Below, piece after piece: positions 7,725 to 15,795 of a stretch of 28,904 nucleotides of DNA (the stretch's first letter is position 1; each line of letters opens with the position of its first letter). The stretch is from the IMG/VR virus record IMGVR_UViG_3300039191_000160, positions 1 through 28,904 of that record, one strand, 5' to 3'. The DNA comes from a virus. The position numbers were made by a program, and so were the translations under genes. Below the pieces are notes generated by a model that did no database searches, was not told the DNA's origin, and saw only the letters and a list, made by a program, of their open reading frames with translations.

Positions 7725-10036
7725 TACCACACCTTAAATTTGTCTGCACATTTGAGGAATGTGATAAGACCGAAGTCTTTATCTGTTCCAGATACCGCTC
7801 CCCGCATAAAGCTCAATAGCTGGCCTTCATAATTTACAGATAACCATTCGATATTATCGATGTTGCCCCAGATCATATCAAACTGTGGAACTATGGATGG
7901 TATGGTGGCGTCATTGTGATATCTACTGAGCGTATCTTCTACGAACACACCACCATACCGACCACCGTCAACTACAATCTTGTCATCTTCGCGTGCTAAG
8001 TTCGATACCATATTTACGCTTTTGGCCACGGAGGCATATTCATCCAGTGATACAAACATATGATTTTGCGTTCGACAAAGATTCTTGTACATGATGTTTT
8101 TCATCCAAAGCATACGCACAAACGGAGCGAACTCTTTTACGGTTAGTCCTATAAAATACGTCTCCTGCATAACTTCATGGTAATATAGCAGATTTTGAGT
8201 AAGTTCGAAGTATTGAACGGCTTCACCGAATTCACTCTCAAGGATAGCTAGAGTATCAGGCGTCCCAACCACTACAACATTCTTTTGACCGGTAGCAAGA
8301 ACTTCTCTTATCTTATGTGTAGTTGTATTGTGATCAAAAGAAGCATCCTCATACGTCATTAAATAAACTGTTGTCTGATCTGAAAGTGGTTGAATGTTTT
8401 CACTGATAATGTTTTTTGTAAACTTCTCTTCCTCTCCACGACGAAAAACTAGTTTGTTCTTGTAGTAAACAGCATCAAGCTTTGTCGTGCTCAGAATCTC
8501 CAATGCTTCGGATAAACGGGTTAGAATAGGCTTGCCATTGACATTAAATGACGTGTTCAGCAATACCCCATGCTCTTCCGAAATATGGCTGAACTCCGTT
8601 AGAAGTTCATACAAGAATGGGTTTTGCTGTGCCGTAACAGTTTGAATTCTACCAGTACCATCTTCGTGGGTCACGGCAGGGATAACATCCCGGTACTCTT
8701 CGCGAATAGTTGCGACGTATGTCATATGCCGCGATTGCACACCTTCGGGGAAGTCAAAGTACACGGGTGCATCTTCTAATCGCACGACAGGTGCAAATGG
8801 TCTATACCACTCTCGATCCTTAACCTTATCGTTTAGTACATCCTTCATATCACCAACGGGGTTACACATAATGCTCCGGTTGCCTAATGCTCGCGGACCA
8901 TGTTCTGAGTTTCCATTAATGATACCTACAATATTACCGTGCTTGATGAACTCCGCCAACCCCTTAACATTAACGTCCTCCACAATAGAAAAACTGTTGT
9001 TCTCAATATACGATGAGAACATATGCTCGTCTAGAATAGGTGTTCCACTATAGGTCAGGTCAACTTGGTTCTCTGGCTTTTGATATAGCAAGAGACCCCC
9101 TACAGCCACGCCACAGTCGCTTGTATTCGGTGGTACAAACAATTTACCGTTACGATCTTTTAAGACGCGAGAGTTTAGAATTACGTTAAGCGCACAGCCC
9201 CCAGCCATAGTAACTGGGAGGTCGGGGTACTTATCGAAATATGGTTGTGCGAACTTATAAAATTGATCTTCAAATACTCTCTGAGTAGTAGCAGCAAGGT
9301 CCCATGCAAATTGGCCACTGATACGGGTCTTGTTGTTGAAACCTTCAACTCCAAGTCTTTGCATTAGTCGAGGGAGTGCGTCTTTGGCAGCCTCCGCACC
9401 ACCAATATACGAATCGCCATGATAATTAAACGTTTCATAAAACTCAGTAAATGCGGGCAACCATTCTTCTCGCACATTACCATATGAACATAGCCCCATC
9501 AACTTCCCAGCGTACACTAGGTTGCCGATGTTCAATGGGTCACGTCTAATATCTTCAAGATGGTCTGCAAGAATCATGTATGCAAAGCCAAGGTCTTGAT
9601 TGAAGCGTTCAAGAAGCGTTACACCACTTTGTCTATCTGCCATATAGACGTTGAAAAAGCCTGCATCACCACCACCATCATATGTGAAGGTCACAGCCCT
9701 TTCGTAGGGTGATTGATAAAATGCAGTCGCGGCATGGGCTTCATGATGGTCAAAGTTCTTGTGTGCTTTGTAGTTAAACTTAGGCTTCAACCGATTCAAG
9801 TCGTTGTAGTTGGTTAGGTATAAATCAACATCACTTCTATCCGTCTGGGATAAAAGATAGTCGGTTATTTCGTCAAAAATTACTTGTGGGTATGCGGCGG
9901 GCAGATATGTAATCAGGCCCGCGTTCTTTTTACTTACCCAGCGTTCAACTTCTATTACAGTGTAGTTGCCTTTGTAAAACATTGCAACGGTTGCATTATG
10001 TGAACCATAAGCTGCAATAATTAGCTCGTCCTTCAT
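7724..10036 (-). CDS. Carbamoyltransferase (NodU/TobZ family) with extra C-terminal domain
   Basis: Transfers a carbamoyl group from carbamoyl phosphate, via carbamoyl-AMP, to a hydroxyl on a sugar or other small molecule. The 770-residue product has the family landmarks in order: DHHEAHA (96-102, metal site), YDGGGD (119-124), GGCALN (279-284) and EHGPRALGNRSI (378-389, second domain). The ordinary enzyme would end near residue 535. The remaining ~235 residues are an additional domain; parts of it (WMKN...MFVSLDE and GGRYGGVFVED) resemble degenerate versions of the WIDxG and GGMFGG regions of the two neighbouring glycosyltransferases. AAAGG lies about seven bases before the ATG. Second gene of the sugar operon; the acceptor is probably a sugar made or attached by the neighbours (inference). 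Confidence 0.88.
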   Translation of the reverse strand: MKDELIIAAYGSHNATVAMFYKGNYTVIEVERWVSKKNAGLITYLPAAYPQVIFDEITDYLLSQTDRSDVDLYLTNYNDLNRLKPKFNYKAHKNFDHHEAHAATAFYQSPYERAVTFTYDGGGDAGFFNVYMADRQSGVTLLERFNQDLGFAYMILADHLEDIRRDPLNIGNLVYAGKLMGLCSYGNVREEWLPAFTEFYETFNYHGDSYIGGAEAAKDALPRLMQRLGVEGFNNKTRISGQFAWDLAATTQRVFEDQFYKFAQPYFDKYPDLPVTMAGGCALNVILNSRVLKDRNGKLFVPPNTSDCGVAVGGLLLYQKPENQVDLTYSGTPILDEHMFSSYIENNSFSIVEDVNVKGLAEFIKHGNIVGIINGNSEHGPRALGNRSIMCNPVGDMKDVLNDKVKDREWYRPFAPVVRLEDAPVYFDFPEGVQSRHMTYVATIREEYRDVIPAVTHEDGTGRIQTVTAQQNPFLYELLTEFSHISEEHGVLLNTSFNVNGKPILTRLSEALEILSTTKLDAVYYKNKLVFRRGEEEKFTKNIISENIQPLSDQTTVYLMTYEDASFDHNTTTHKIREVLATGQKNVVVVGTPDTLAILESEFGEAVQYFELTQNLLYYHEVMQETYFIGLTVKEFAPFVRMLWMKNIMYKNLCRTQNHMFVSLDEYASVAKSVNMVSNLAREDDKIVVDGGRYGGVFVEDTLSRYHNDATIPSIVPQFDMIWGNIDNIEWLSVNYEGQLLSFMRGAVSGTDKDFGLITFLKCADKFKVW

Positions 10037-10046
10037 AATCGACCTT

Positions 10047-11435
10047 TTAGTAGTCGAGCGTTTTTGTGATCTTATTCAACCAGCCTTTAGATTCACTATG
10101 TGGCCAGAAAGTGAAAGATTCTGGACGCTTGGCTGACAAGAAAATCAACCTATATTCCACGAATCCATTTTCCTTATTGAGTTCGGCATACAGTGCATCT
10201 CTGTCCAAGTCCTTTCGATAAACTTCGTCATCGTTGACATCATGGGTTCCGACGTAAGCAAAGGACAAATCATCGAGCATATTACCGTCTTCATCGAAGA
10301 GACCTTCAATCTCATCACGATGTACAACTACATGCACATCATTAGATCGTGCAAACGAATTAACCCATTCACCTTCGCTTGTATATTCAAATTTATTCGG
10401 TGGCTCTTCTTTATCCAGTGTCTGCTGCTGAACGCCCCGGTATTCAAATGAGATACCAGCATACTCTTCGTATTCATGAACTGTGCGTTCGGTACCAAAC
10501 CCAAAAACACCAAAATCAATCTGATTAGATTCTTCACCATCCATGCCGAATAGAATTCTGTTGCGGCGATGGCATAGGTTGTTACGCTCTACCCAGTCTA
10601 GTTTAATCTTTCCACTATTCTTGGCGGGAGTCGTGTGATCATCCCAAACTTTCGTTCGGTAGCTTCGCGTATACTCGTGCCACGCTATGAGCGCATGTGG
10701 ATGATAAAGATCATATCCACAAGTGTATGCTCTTACTGCAATAGAGATTTCTTCACCATGGAAGAAATACTCAGGGTCATGTGGTACGTCTTCAACAAAT
10801 GACCCGTCCGCAAAGCAAAAATGTGCAGAATAGAAACGAGAACGCATTGGTTTATCTCGCTCTTTCCAATCTTCCATTGTACTTGGGCGGAAGAACACTG
10901 CGCCCTCTGGGATGAATCTATCGAAATCCATTTTCCAAGGAACTTGCACCCTAGCTTCTGGGTCGTTGTCTGGATCAAACGATGGGATATATGCCGTCAA
11001 TACTGGCTTAGGGCTTTCATCACGCACGCTTTCCAGCATGCTAATAGATACGTCATCCCAATTCTCTACGAAACGGTGGTGTGAGTCAAGCTGTAGTGTA
11101 TATTTTTCACCTTCGTAGAATGTTTGAATCTGATATCGAGCCCAGCAGGCCCCTTCCGTGTCGTTAAAATCAATATCCAGCACGGAAAGTTTTGTACCGT
11201 CACGATCAAACGTAATACGGACGTATTCCTTATCGTCGGGGTGCTCATAACCTAGTGGAATAAACCCAGCGTCAAGGAAAACATCAATTGCTTCATCTTC
11301 ATCTGAATGCTGCCAGCATACACAAATATGCAAGTTTTCGGGGTGGGCTGCGTTTTCAATCAAATCATTTAAGGTGGGAATTAGTTGTGGATCGCGGTAG
11401 CTTGCGATCTGCACAAAAATGGTGTTGGCTTTCAT
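10047..11435 (-). CDS. GlcNAc-transferase of the Skp1 type (GT60/PF11397-like)
   Basis: 462 residues. The N-terminal IFVQIASYRDPQLIPT (about 6-21) and AHPENLHICVCWQ are near-diagnostic of the family that includes the Dictyostelium Skp1 hydroxyproline N-acetylglucosaminyltransferase, and LQLDSHHRF further on supplies its DxD-like metal site. The core covers about residues 1-280; the acidic C-terminal 180 residues are of unknown function. I chose the ATG at 11435, five bases after GGAG. It is the first gene of the operon running to 3859, with a GATAAATA late-promoter variant 31 bases upstream. In eukaryotes the acceptor is a protein hydroxyproline; the phage acceptor is unknown. Confidence 0.8.
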   Translation of the reverse strand: MKANTIFVQIASYRDPQLIPTLNDLIENAAHPENLHICVCWQHSDEDEAIDVFLDAGFIPLGYEHPDDKEYVRITFDRDGTKLSVLDIDFNDTEGACWARYQIQTFYEGEKYTLQLDSHHRFVENWDDVSISMLESVRDESPKPVLTAYIPSFDPDNDPEARVQVPWKMDFDRFIPEGAVFFRPSTMEDWKERDKPMRSRFYSAHFCFADGSFVEDVPHDPEYFFHGEEISIAVRAYTCGYDLYHPHALIAWHEYTRSYRTKVWDDHTTPAKNSGKIKLDWVERNNLCHRRNRILFGMDGEESNQIDFGVFGFGTERTVHEYEEYAGISFEYRGVQQQTLDKEEPPNKFEYTSEGEWVNSFARSNDVHVVVHRDEIEGLFDEDGNMLDDLSFAYVGTHDVNDDEVYRKDLDRDALYAELNKENGFVEYRLIFLSAKRPESFTFWPHSESKGWLNKITKTLDY

Positions 11436-11465
11436 ATGTACTCCTGTCATTGTACTTTGTGAAAC

Positions 11466-11473
11466 TATTTATC
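11466..11473 (-). promoter_or_regulatory. Late-promoter variant GATAAATA before the sugar operon
   Basis: One mismatch to TATAAATA, at the spacing seen for the exact copies in this window (about 30 bases before the start codon). It is the only promoter-like site I see ahead of the six-gene operon 11435-3859. Confidence 0.5.
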
Positions 11474-11504
11474 GTCTCCACAGGATAATGAAATTCACAT
11501 AATT

Positions 11505-11532
11505 AAAAAAGGCCCCCGAGGGAGCCCTTTTT
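11505..11532 (-). terminator. Intrinsic terminator
   Basis: A stem of up to 12 bp with a CTCG loop (AAAAAGG... / ...CCTTTTTT), directly after the stop of the 124-aa gene and followed on the minus strand by an uninterrupted T run. It insulates that late gene from the sugar operon downstream. Confidence 0.85.
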
Positions 11533-11536
11533 ATTA

Positions 11537-11911
11537 TCAGGAGTTCGGCGTATCTGGATCGGGGCCAAGTGCGATACCCTTTCGTCCTTGTCCCGGTACA
11601 AGGGTTTGACCACCAGCAGTCTTCACCTTCACCATCTGGTGGAAGAACTCAAGTGCGTTCTCACCATTACCGAGAACGGTGTTCTCGAGCAAGTCCCATA
11701 GCGGATATTTTGTAGCATCGCGCTTTTTAAGAATTGTTTCGAGTCGTCTACGGTCGATTGCATCCATATCTTCAGTCTTAATGTAATATAGATCACCGTT
11801 GCTCTTATCCTGCTTCATCACCACAACTTCCACAGCTACGTGGTTATCATCCAAATCGACATAACCGACGTGTGGTAGTTCTGGGTGCTTCTGTATAATT
11901 CTGGTTCCCAT
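11537..11911 (-). CDS. Conserved-looking late protein of unknown function
   Basis: 124 residues, soluble, no signal or membrane segment. A central LWDLLENTVLGNGENALEFF segment and a Gly/Pro-rich C-terminus look like a conserved phage protein, but I cannot name the family. AGGAG lies seven bases before the ATG, an exact TATAAATA 35 bases upstream and a strong terminator follows, so this is a single-gene late transcript. A virion or assembly role is therefore likely (inference). Confidence 0.6.
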   Translation of the reverse strand: MGTRIIQKHPELPHVGYVDLDDNHVAVEVVVMKQDKSNGDLYYIKTEDMDAIDRRRLETILKKRDATKYPLWDLLENTVLGNGENALEFFHQMVKVKTAGGQTLVPGQGRKGIALGPDPDTPNS

Positions 11912-11945
11912 GATGTTTCTCCTATAAACACAAAATTGATACCAT

Positions 11946-11953
11946 TATTTATA
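11946..11953 (-). promoter_or_regulatory. T4-type late promoter TATAAATA
   Basis: Exact octamer, 35 bases upstream of the ATG at 11911 on the minus strand, back to back with the sigma70-like promoter of the Nudix gene. Confidence 0.75.
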
Positions 11954-11955
11954 GG

Positions 11956-11984
11956 TTGATTTTGATGGTGATCCGGGCTATACT
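11956..11984 (+). promoter_or_regulatory. sigma70-like promoter of the Nudix gene
   Basis: TTGATT (11956-11961) and TATACT (11979-11984) are separated by exactly 17 bases, four and five matches out of six to the bacterial consensus. The -10 ends 22 bases before the ATG. The Nudix gene would thus be early, unlike its late neighbour on the other strand. Confidence 0.6.
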
Positions 11985-12006
11985 AAATAGGTTAGGAGAA
12001 TAGCCT

Positions 12007-12420
12007 ATGTCAAAGGTCAACAAGAAAATTCCAAGAGCCGGATTCATTCCGTACTATGTGGAGGGTGACGAGCTTTACATCATGATCATGGTCCCATCTA
12101 ACCCAAAGTTTGGTGGTGACAAGCCACAAATCGCAAAAGGTAAAATTGATCCGGGTGAAGATGCTAGGACTGCGGCACTGCGTGAAGCCAGTGAAGAAGT
12201 CGGTTTAGTCGAAAGTAACGTGTGTTCAGTTGAGCCCCTCGGTAACTTTTTGGGCTATACTGAAATTTTCTATGGACTAATCAAAGACCCCACAAACTTC
12301 ACGGAAACTACCTACGAAACGGGGGCCTCCTATTGGATGGTAGTTGAAGACTTTCTACTGGAAGGTAGAGACATCCACAAGCCAATAGTTAAGGCATTCT
12401 TACGGGCTATTGCTTCCTAA
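12007..12420 (+). CDS. Nudix hydrolase
   Basis: Hydrolyses a nucleoside diphosphate linked to another group X. The 137-residue product contains a complete Nudix box, G-x5-E-x7-R-E-A-S-E-E-V-G-L at about residues 46-68 (GKIDPGED then REASEEVGL), with all catalytic glutamates present. Length is that of a single-domain enzyme. AGGAG precedes the ATG. It is transcribed alone on the + strand, and its last 14 bases overlap the end of a convergent gene. Substrates of phage Nudix enzymes range from (d)NTPs to capped RNA and ADP-ribose; sequence does not decide. Confidence 0.9.
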   Translation: MSKVNKKIPRAGFIPYYVEGDELYIMIMVPSNPKFGGDKPQIAKGKIDPGEDARTAALREASEEVGLVESNVCSVEPLGNFLGYTEIFYGLIKDPTNFTETTYETGASYWMVVEDFLLEGRDIHKPIVKAFLRAIAS

Positions 12421-13135
12421 CTGGTTCCACAAAATCACTTATCTGGAATATGAAATCATGTATATTGGGGACTAGGTATTCGTCTTGCCTACCCGATTCC
12501 CAGTATTCTCGACCATATTCTTCCGCAAAGCCTGTCCAATCGAATTCTATATTACAGTAATATAACCCCACAATCTTAAAGCGTTGGTTTTGCTGCGCCT
12601 TAACGATATCCTGAACGTTATCCATAGTGATACCGAATTGATACACGTTGTTTGGACGGCCCGGATTGTTGATTATAAAGAACATAGCATCTGCGGTTTC
12701 GATATTACGTTTTACACTAGCAATATCCGCACCGATAAAATCAGCCCATGTGAACCAGTCTTTCCTATAGATTAAATCAGGTCTTGACGGAATGTCTGCT
12801 GGCTTTCTAGACGATTTAGCATATTCAATATATTCCGATTTAGTTGTCAGCCCTAACTGCTGTATAAATGCTCGGGCCTCCTTAAAGGACCTGAAGTGTT
12901 GCTTCACGCATGGAAATGGATTATTCGATCCCAAGAAATCATTCCAACCTTCCCACTCGTGCTTATATGCCCGATCTGGACGCTTTGGTATTCTTGCTGG
13001 AGTGTTGAGAGCCCACCACCGCTTAAACTGCACAACCGAAGAAATTTGTTCATTTCTTATGAGTTCGCGAGCTTCTCTAAATTCCAGATTTACGCGAGGT
13101 CTTCCTCTTTTTGTGGTGCTCTTTTTTTCAGACAC
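12407..13135 (-). CDS. AT-hook / integrase-repeat protein with GIY-YIG-like domain
   Basis: 242 residues in three parts. (1) KRGRPR at 9-14 is an AT-hook core. (2) Two tandem ~53-residue repeats (about 17-69 and 83-135), each F+EAR..I ... IP.RPD..Y+..W..W.DF(L/I)G, match the phage-integrase repeat unit (Int_rpt, PF14882 type). (3) Residues about 150-242 contain MFFIINNPGR then VYQFGIT, like the two-strand core of GIY-YIG/T5orf172 nucleases. There is no recombinase domain. The start is a GTG at 13135 after AAGG. A DNA-binding or homing-type nuclease role is inference; the repeats are clear, the nuclease call is tentative. Confidence 0.6.
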   Translation of the reverse strand: MSEKKSTTKRGRPRVNLEFREARELIRNEQISSVVQFKRWWALNTPARIPKRPDRAYKHEWEGWNDFLGSNNPFPCVKQHFRSFKEARAFIQQLGLTTKSEYIEYAKSSRKPADIPSRPDLIYRKDWFTWADFIGADIASVKRNIETADAMFFIINNPGRPNNVYQFGITMDNVQDIVKAQQNQRFKIVGLYYCNIEFDWTGFAEEYGREYWESGRQDEYLVPNIHDFIFQISDFVEPVRKQ

Positions 13136-13147
13136 TATTCAAACCTT

Positions 13148-13155
13148 TATAAATA
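13148..13155 (+). promoter_or_regulatory. T4-type late promoter TATAAATA
   Basis: Exact octamer ending 17 bases before the ATG at 13173 of the holin-like gene. Confidence 0.7.
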
Positions 13156-13172
13156 ATCATATGGAGCCAGCG

Positions 13173-13622
13173 ATGGAAAAAAACAAAGAAACTTTAGAAG
13201 CAACAAAAGAGCGAGTTGAGCAAGAGCTTGAAAACCTAAAACTCGAACGCGAAAAATTTAAGTTCGAAGATGAAAAACGCGACAATGCAACAAACAATAA
13301 AATTGCTTTTGGTGCTATCATTAATGCGTATCGCATAATTCCCCGTTTATTCTTGACAATATATGGTGTCTTAGTATATAAACTATATACATGGTATACA
13401 TCTATTGAGACAACAGTCACCCAAGTTTGTGACCAATCTTTAATCGAATTATATCTTGCTACCGGAATAGACCCTGAACAAGTTCACCAGCTTGCATGTT
13501 CAATTGGTGATGTTATCGGTGGGCCTACCACGGCACAGACAACCTTTGTTACAACTGTTATTGGATTGGCCACACCGCTATTTGCGTTCTACGCAAATAC
13601 TGGTGGTAAGCAGAGCGAATAA
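13173..13622 (+). CDS. Two-segment membrane protein, candidate holin
   Basis: 149 residues. The first ~50 are a highly charged helix (Glu/Lys-rich, coiled-coil-like). Hydrophobic segments follow at about 53-75 (RIIPRLFLTIYGVLVYKLYTWY) and at 118-140, where TTAQTTFVTTVIG leads into LATPLFAFYANTGG. The second segment resembles putative holins of marine phages, though a pore role is not proven and no lysozyme gene lies beside it. I chose the ATG at 13173 because GGAG sits six bases before it; an in-frame ATG at 13161 has no site. Monocistronic under a late promoter. Its stop directly abuts the stop of the RNase H gene. Confidence 0.5.
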   Translation: MEKNKETLEATKERVEQELENLKLEREKFKFEDEKRDNATNNKIAFGAIINAYRIIPRLFLTIYGVLVYKLYTWYTSIETTVTQVCDQSLIELYLATGIDPEQVHQLACSIGDVIGGPTTAQTTFVTTVIGLATPLFAFYANTGGKQSE

Positions 13623-14573
13623 TCAGGATACTGTGAGCATTGGGACGAATGCTTCTACCCTTTCAATGATATTTGGTAGTTCATTTACCTGACAGAATTT
13701 AAGAAACTTGCGATGATTATATTTCGCACGATTCTTTTTAGCACATAATACTTCTTTGACCATCTCTTTTTTAATGACGTTGGGTTGTGCGGCCAAATCC
13801 ATTAAGACGATATTTTCCTTGAACAACGCACCCGTATGATACTCTACATCGGCGTACTCATCTTTAGACACTTCCTCATGCTGGATAAACGTGTGGTTCA
13901 TGATGTTTTCACGCTCATACTGATCGGTGTACGCCTTGAACAGCTTAATCTTTCTAAGGCGGGGATAAGCGTTCTGTACGTTATCCCCAGAATCACCGCG
14001 AACACATTTTTCAAAAAGAAATAGACCAGCATCATCATCCCACTCTTTGAGAGTTCGATCTTCATCTGTTGCAGGATTTATGAGTCGAGTGCCTTCATAT
14101 TTCAATAGTTGAATCATATCCTTATCGCCACTAATGATGATGTTTTGATCATCACGGTGCATTTGGACGTATGCTGCCATTAAATCATCACCTTCGAGAA
14201 GGTTACGCCTCAAAGTTAATACAGCTGTTCTATGCAATAATAGTTCGTAAAGCTCATCAATGTGATCATCCAGTAGTTTGAATAACCGCACCTCTTTCGG
14301 AGTTTGATTTGCTCTGCGTGTTCCTTTATACTTTTTGTTTGTCACACACTTTGATAAATCTTTCGTATACTCTTTACGCCACGAATGTGAGTCAAACGTC
14401 ATAATAATGTCGTCCGGGTTGAACATATTGTAATATTTGTTCATTGTAGTCAGTGCTGAATGTATACACAGCCCAATCACTACATCATCCGGTTCACCGC
14501 TCCGATTATTTGCGTGGAACGTTCGGTGCAGAAGATTGTTCCCATCCAGAATCAAGTTCGTCTTCATCGTCAT
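13623..14573 (-). CDS. rnh: RNase H / 5'-3' exonuclease (T4 Rnh, FEN-like)
   Basis: Removes RNA primers and flaps during lagging-strand synthesis. The 316-residue product carries the FEN-family acidic motifs in order: LILDGNNLLHR near the start, LEGDDLMAAY, IISGDKDMIQLL and RGDSGDNVQ (helix-hairpin-helix region). T4 Rnh is of similar size (305 aa). Three in-frame ATGs cluster at the start; the one at 14573 lies six bases after GGAG and is preferred. The first ~68 bp lie inside the 3' end of the 191-aa gene, so the two are read in different frames from the same DNA. Part of the replication block with polymerase and clamp. Confidence 0.88.
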   Translation of the reverse strand: MTMKTNLILDGNNLLHRTFHANNRSGEPDDVVIGLCIHSALTTMNKYYNMFNPDDIIMTFDSHSWRKEYTKDLSKCVTNKKYKGTRRANQTPKEVRLFKLLDDHIDELYELLLHRTAVLTLRRNLLEGDDLMAAYVQMHRDDQNIIISGDKDMIQLLKYEGTRLINPATDEDRTLKEWDDDAGLFLFEKCVRGDSGDNVQNAYPRLRKIKLFKAYTDQYERENIMNHTFIQHEEVSKDEYADVEYHTGALFKENIVLMDLAAQPNVIKKEMVKEVLCAKKNRAKYNHRKFLKFCQVNELPNIIERVEAFVPMLTVS

Positions 14574-15081
14574 CATCTACTCCAAATAGTTCATCATAAC
14601 TCATTGATGGCATTTCGTTGTCTGAAACACCGTTCATTAGATAATCTTCAGCCTTGGCTTCTTCACTAATATCATAGTTCAGATGAGCCAACCACAGTCT
14701 AATTGTCTCTTCGTCATTTGAAGCTTTGATACCTGCTTTTTTCAGATAGCGAATGAATGATTTATTGTAGTCTAGTTTAACTTCGATTCCATTTTCAGCG
14801 GTGAACCCGATACTGAGTACATTCACAAACGGCTCCGGGCTATCTGTCATCTCTTGTCCAAGTTCTGACAAGTTCTTCTTCGCGTAATCAATTCTCTTCT
14901 TATGGTCAGCTTTTGCTTTATTTTTATCTTCTTCGTCTTGCTTTTTGGATTCCTCTACAATGCTTTTTGCTTCTGCATGGAGCATCTTGCGAAAATCTTC
15001 CGTCTTTGCAAACTCGTGGAACTCGCGCTCCTTTCGGGTTTCCTCCGATTCCGTTAATTTTTCCCACCAATTCCAAGCCAT
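14506..15081 (-). CDS. Acidic-tailed protein between clamp and RNase H, unknown
   Basis: 191 residues: a highly charged helical N-terminal half, a compact middle (VLSIGFTAENGIEVKLDYNKSF then IRLWLAHLNYDI), and an acidic C-terminus containing YDELFG followed by DDDDEDELD. The size equals that of the T4 clamp-loader small subunit gp62, but I see no convincing similarity. YDELFG resembles the polymerase C-terminus (FEDELFL), so clamp binding is conceivable. GGAGG lies eight bases before the ATG, three bases after the clamp stop. No family recognised. Confidence 0.6.
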   Translation of the reverse strand: MAWNWWEKLTESEETRKEREFHEFAKTEDFRKMLHAEAKSIVEESKKQDEEDKNKAKADHKKRIDYAKKNLSELGQEMTDSPEPFVNVLSIGFTAENGIEVKLDYNKSFIRYLKKAGIKASNDEETIRLWLAHLNYDISEEAKAEDYLMNGVSDNEMPSMSYDELFGVDDDDEDELDSGWEQSSAPNVPRK

Positions 15082-15084
15082 GTG

Positions 15085-15795
15085 TTATACCTCCGGCATT
15101 ACATAGATTTCCATATCACCAATTTCGATATAAACTATGTTGCTTTTTAGTATATTTAGTGTGAATTTTCCCGATTGAATCGCTAGTCGGAAAATTGGTA
15201 GCATCTTCTTTAGGTTGATAGTAAGAGACATATCTTCTATGTCTCCACTACTATCGAGGGTTGTCTGAACATCACAATTAAGAATATCGCCAGTATCATC
15301 TGAAAAACGCAGACGTACTCCGTTATCGCTACTCTGTATGGTCATGTTTTTACTGCGCATGGCTGAAGCACTCTTTGTCATGAGCGTATAGTCGTCTTCG
15401 GTTAACTCAAACTGAAAGACTGGTGTCTTATTGATCTTCAAAGAAGGTACGTCTTTGATTGCCTTTGCCAAAGCGCATCTGAATTCGAAGTTGATCCTAC
15501 CACAATCGAACTTCAATTTTTCGATCACATCCGGGTTCGACTTGCGAGGTACGGCCTCGACTTCTACTTCGGACTCGCTGATGAGTTTCATCTTTTGTTT
15601 TAGGCTCGGTAGCCTTGATATTCCGATGTTCTTGAACTCAAAATCATAGGGTCCTCTCGCCAATACCATTACACCTTGGTCGTCATTGTAACCACGGATG
15701 GCATTCTCATCTAAAATGAGTCCATCAATACCCAAGATACATCCAAGATTGGTGGCATTCAGTATCAAATTAACCGTTGCGTTGTCTAGTTTCAT
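15085..15795 (-). CDS. DNA polymerase sliding clamp (gp45-like)
   Basis: Would form the trimeric processivity ring for the phage polymerase and, as in T4, could also activate late transcription. 236 residues, near the T4 gp45 length (228), with two tandem beta/alpha halves and no catalytic motifs. Similarity to T4 gp45 is weak by eye (shared MKL start, alternating strands), so the call rests on length, fold pattern and position. Its ATG overlaps the polymerase TGA (ATGA), which implies translational coupling. In T4 the order is 45-44-62-regA-43; here the clamp follows the polymerase with no loader genes between them. Confidence 0.7.
   Translation of the reverse strand: MKLDNATVNLILNATNLGCILGIDGLILDENAIRGYNDDQGVMVLARGPYDFEFKNIGISRLPSLKQKMKLISESEVEVEAVPRKSNPDVIEKLKFDCGRINFEFRCALAKAIKDVPSLKINKTPVFQFELTEDDYTLMTKSASAMRSKNMTIQSSDNGVRLRFSDDTGDILNCDVQTTLDSSGDIEDMSLTINLKKMLPIFRLAIQSGKFTLNILKSNIVYIEIGDMEIYVMPEV

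Noticed and set aside
7724-11435. DNA-base modification as the role of the carbamoyltransferase and glycosyltransferases
   Set aside because: No hydroxymethylase, base-specific glucosyltransferase or other base-modifying enzyme lies beside them, and thyA is an ordinary thymidylate synthase; virion or envelope glycan is the better reading, though DNA cannot be excluded.
12792-13160. N-terminal extension of the holin-like frame
   Set aside because: It is antisense to the integrase-repeat gene, and the Shine-Dalgarno and late promoter support the ATG at 13173.
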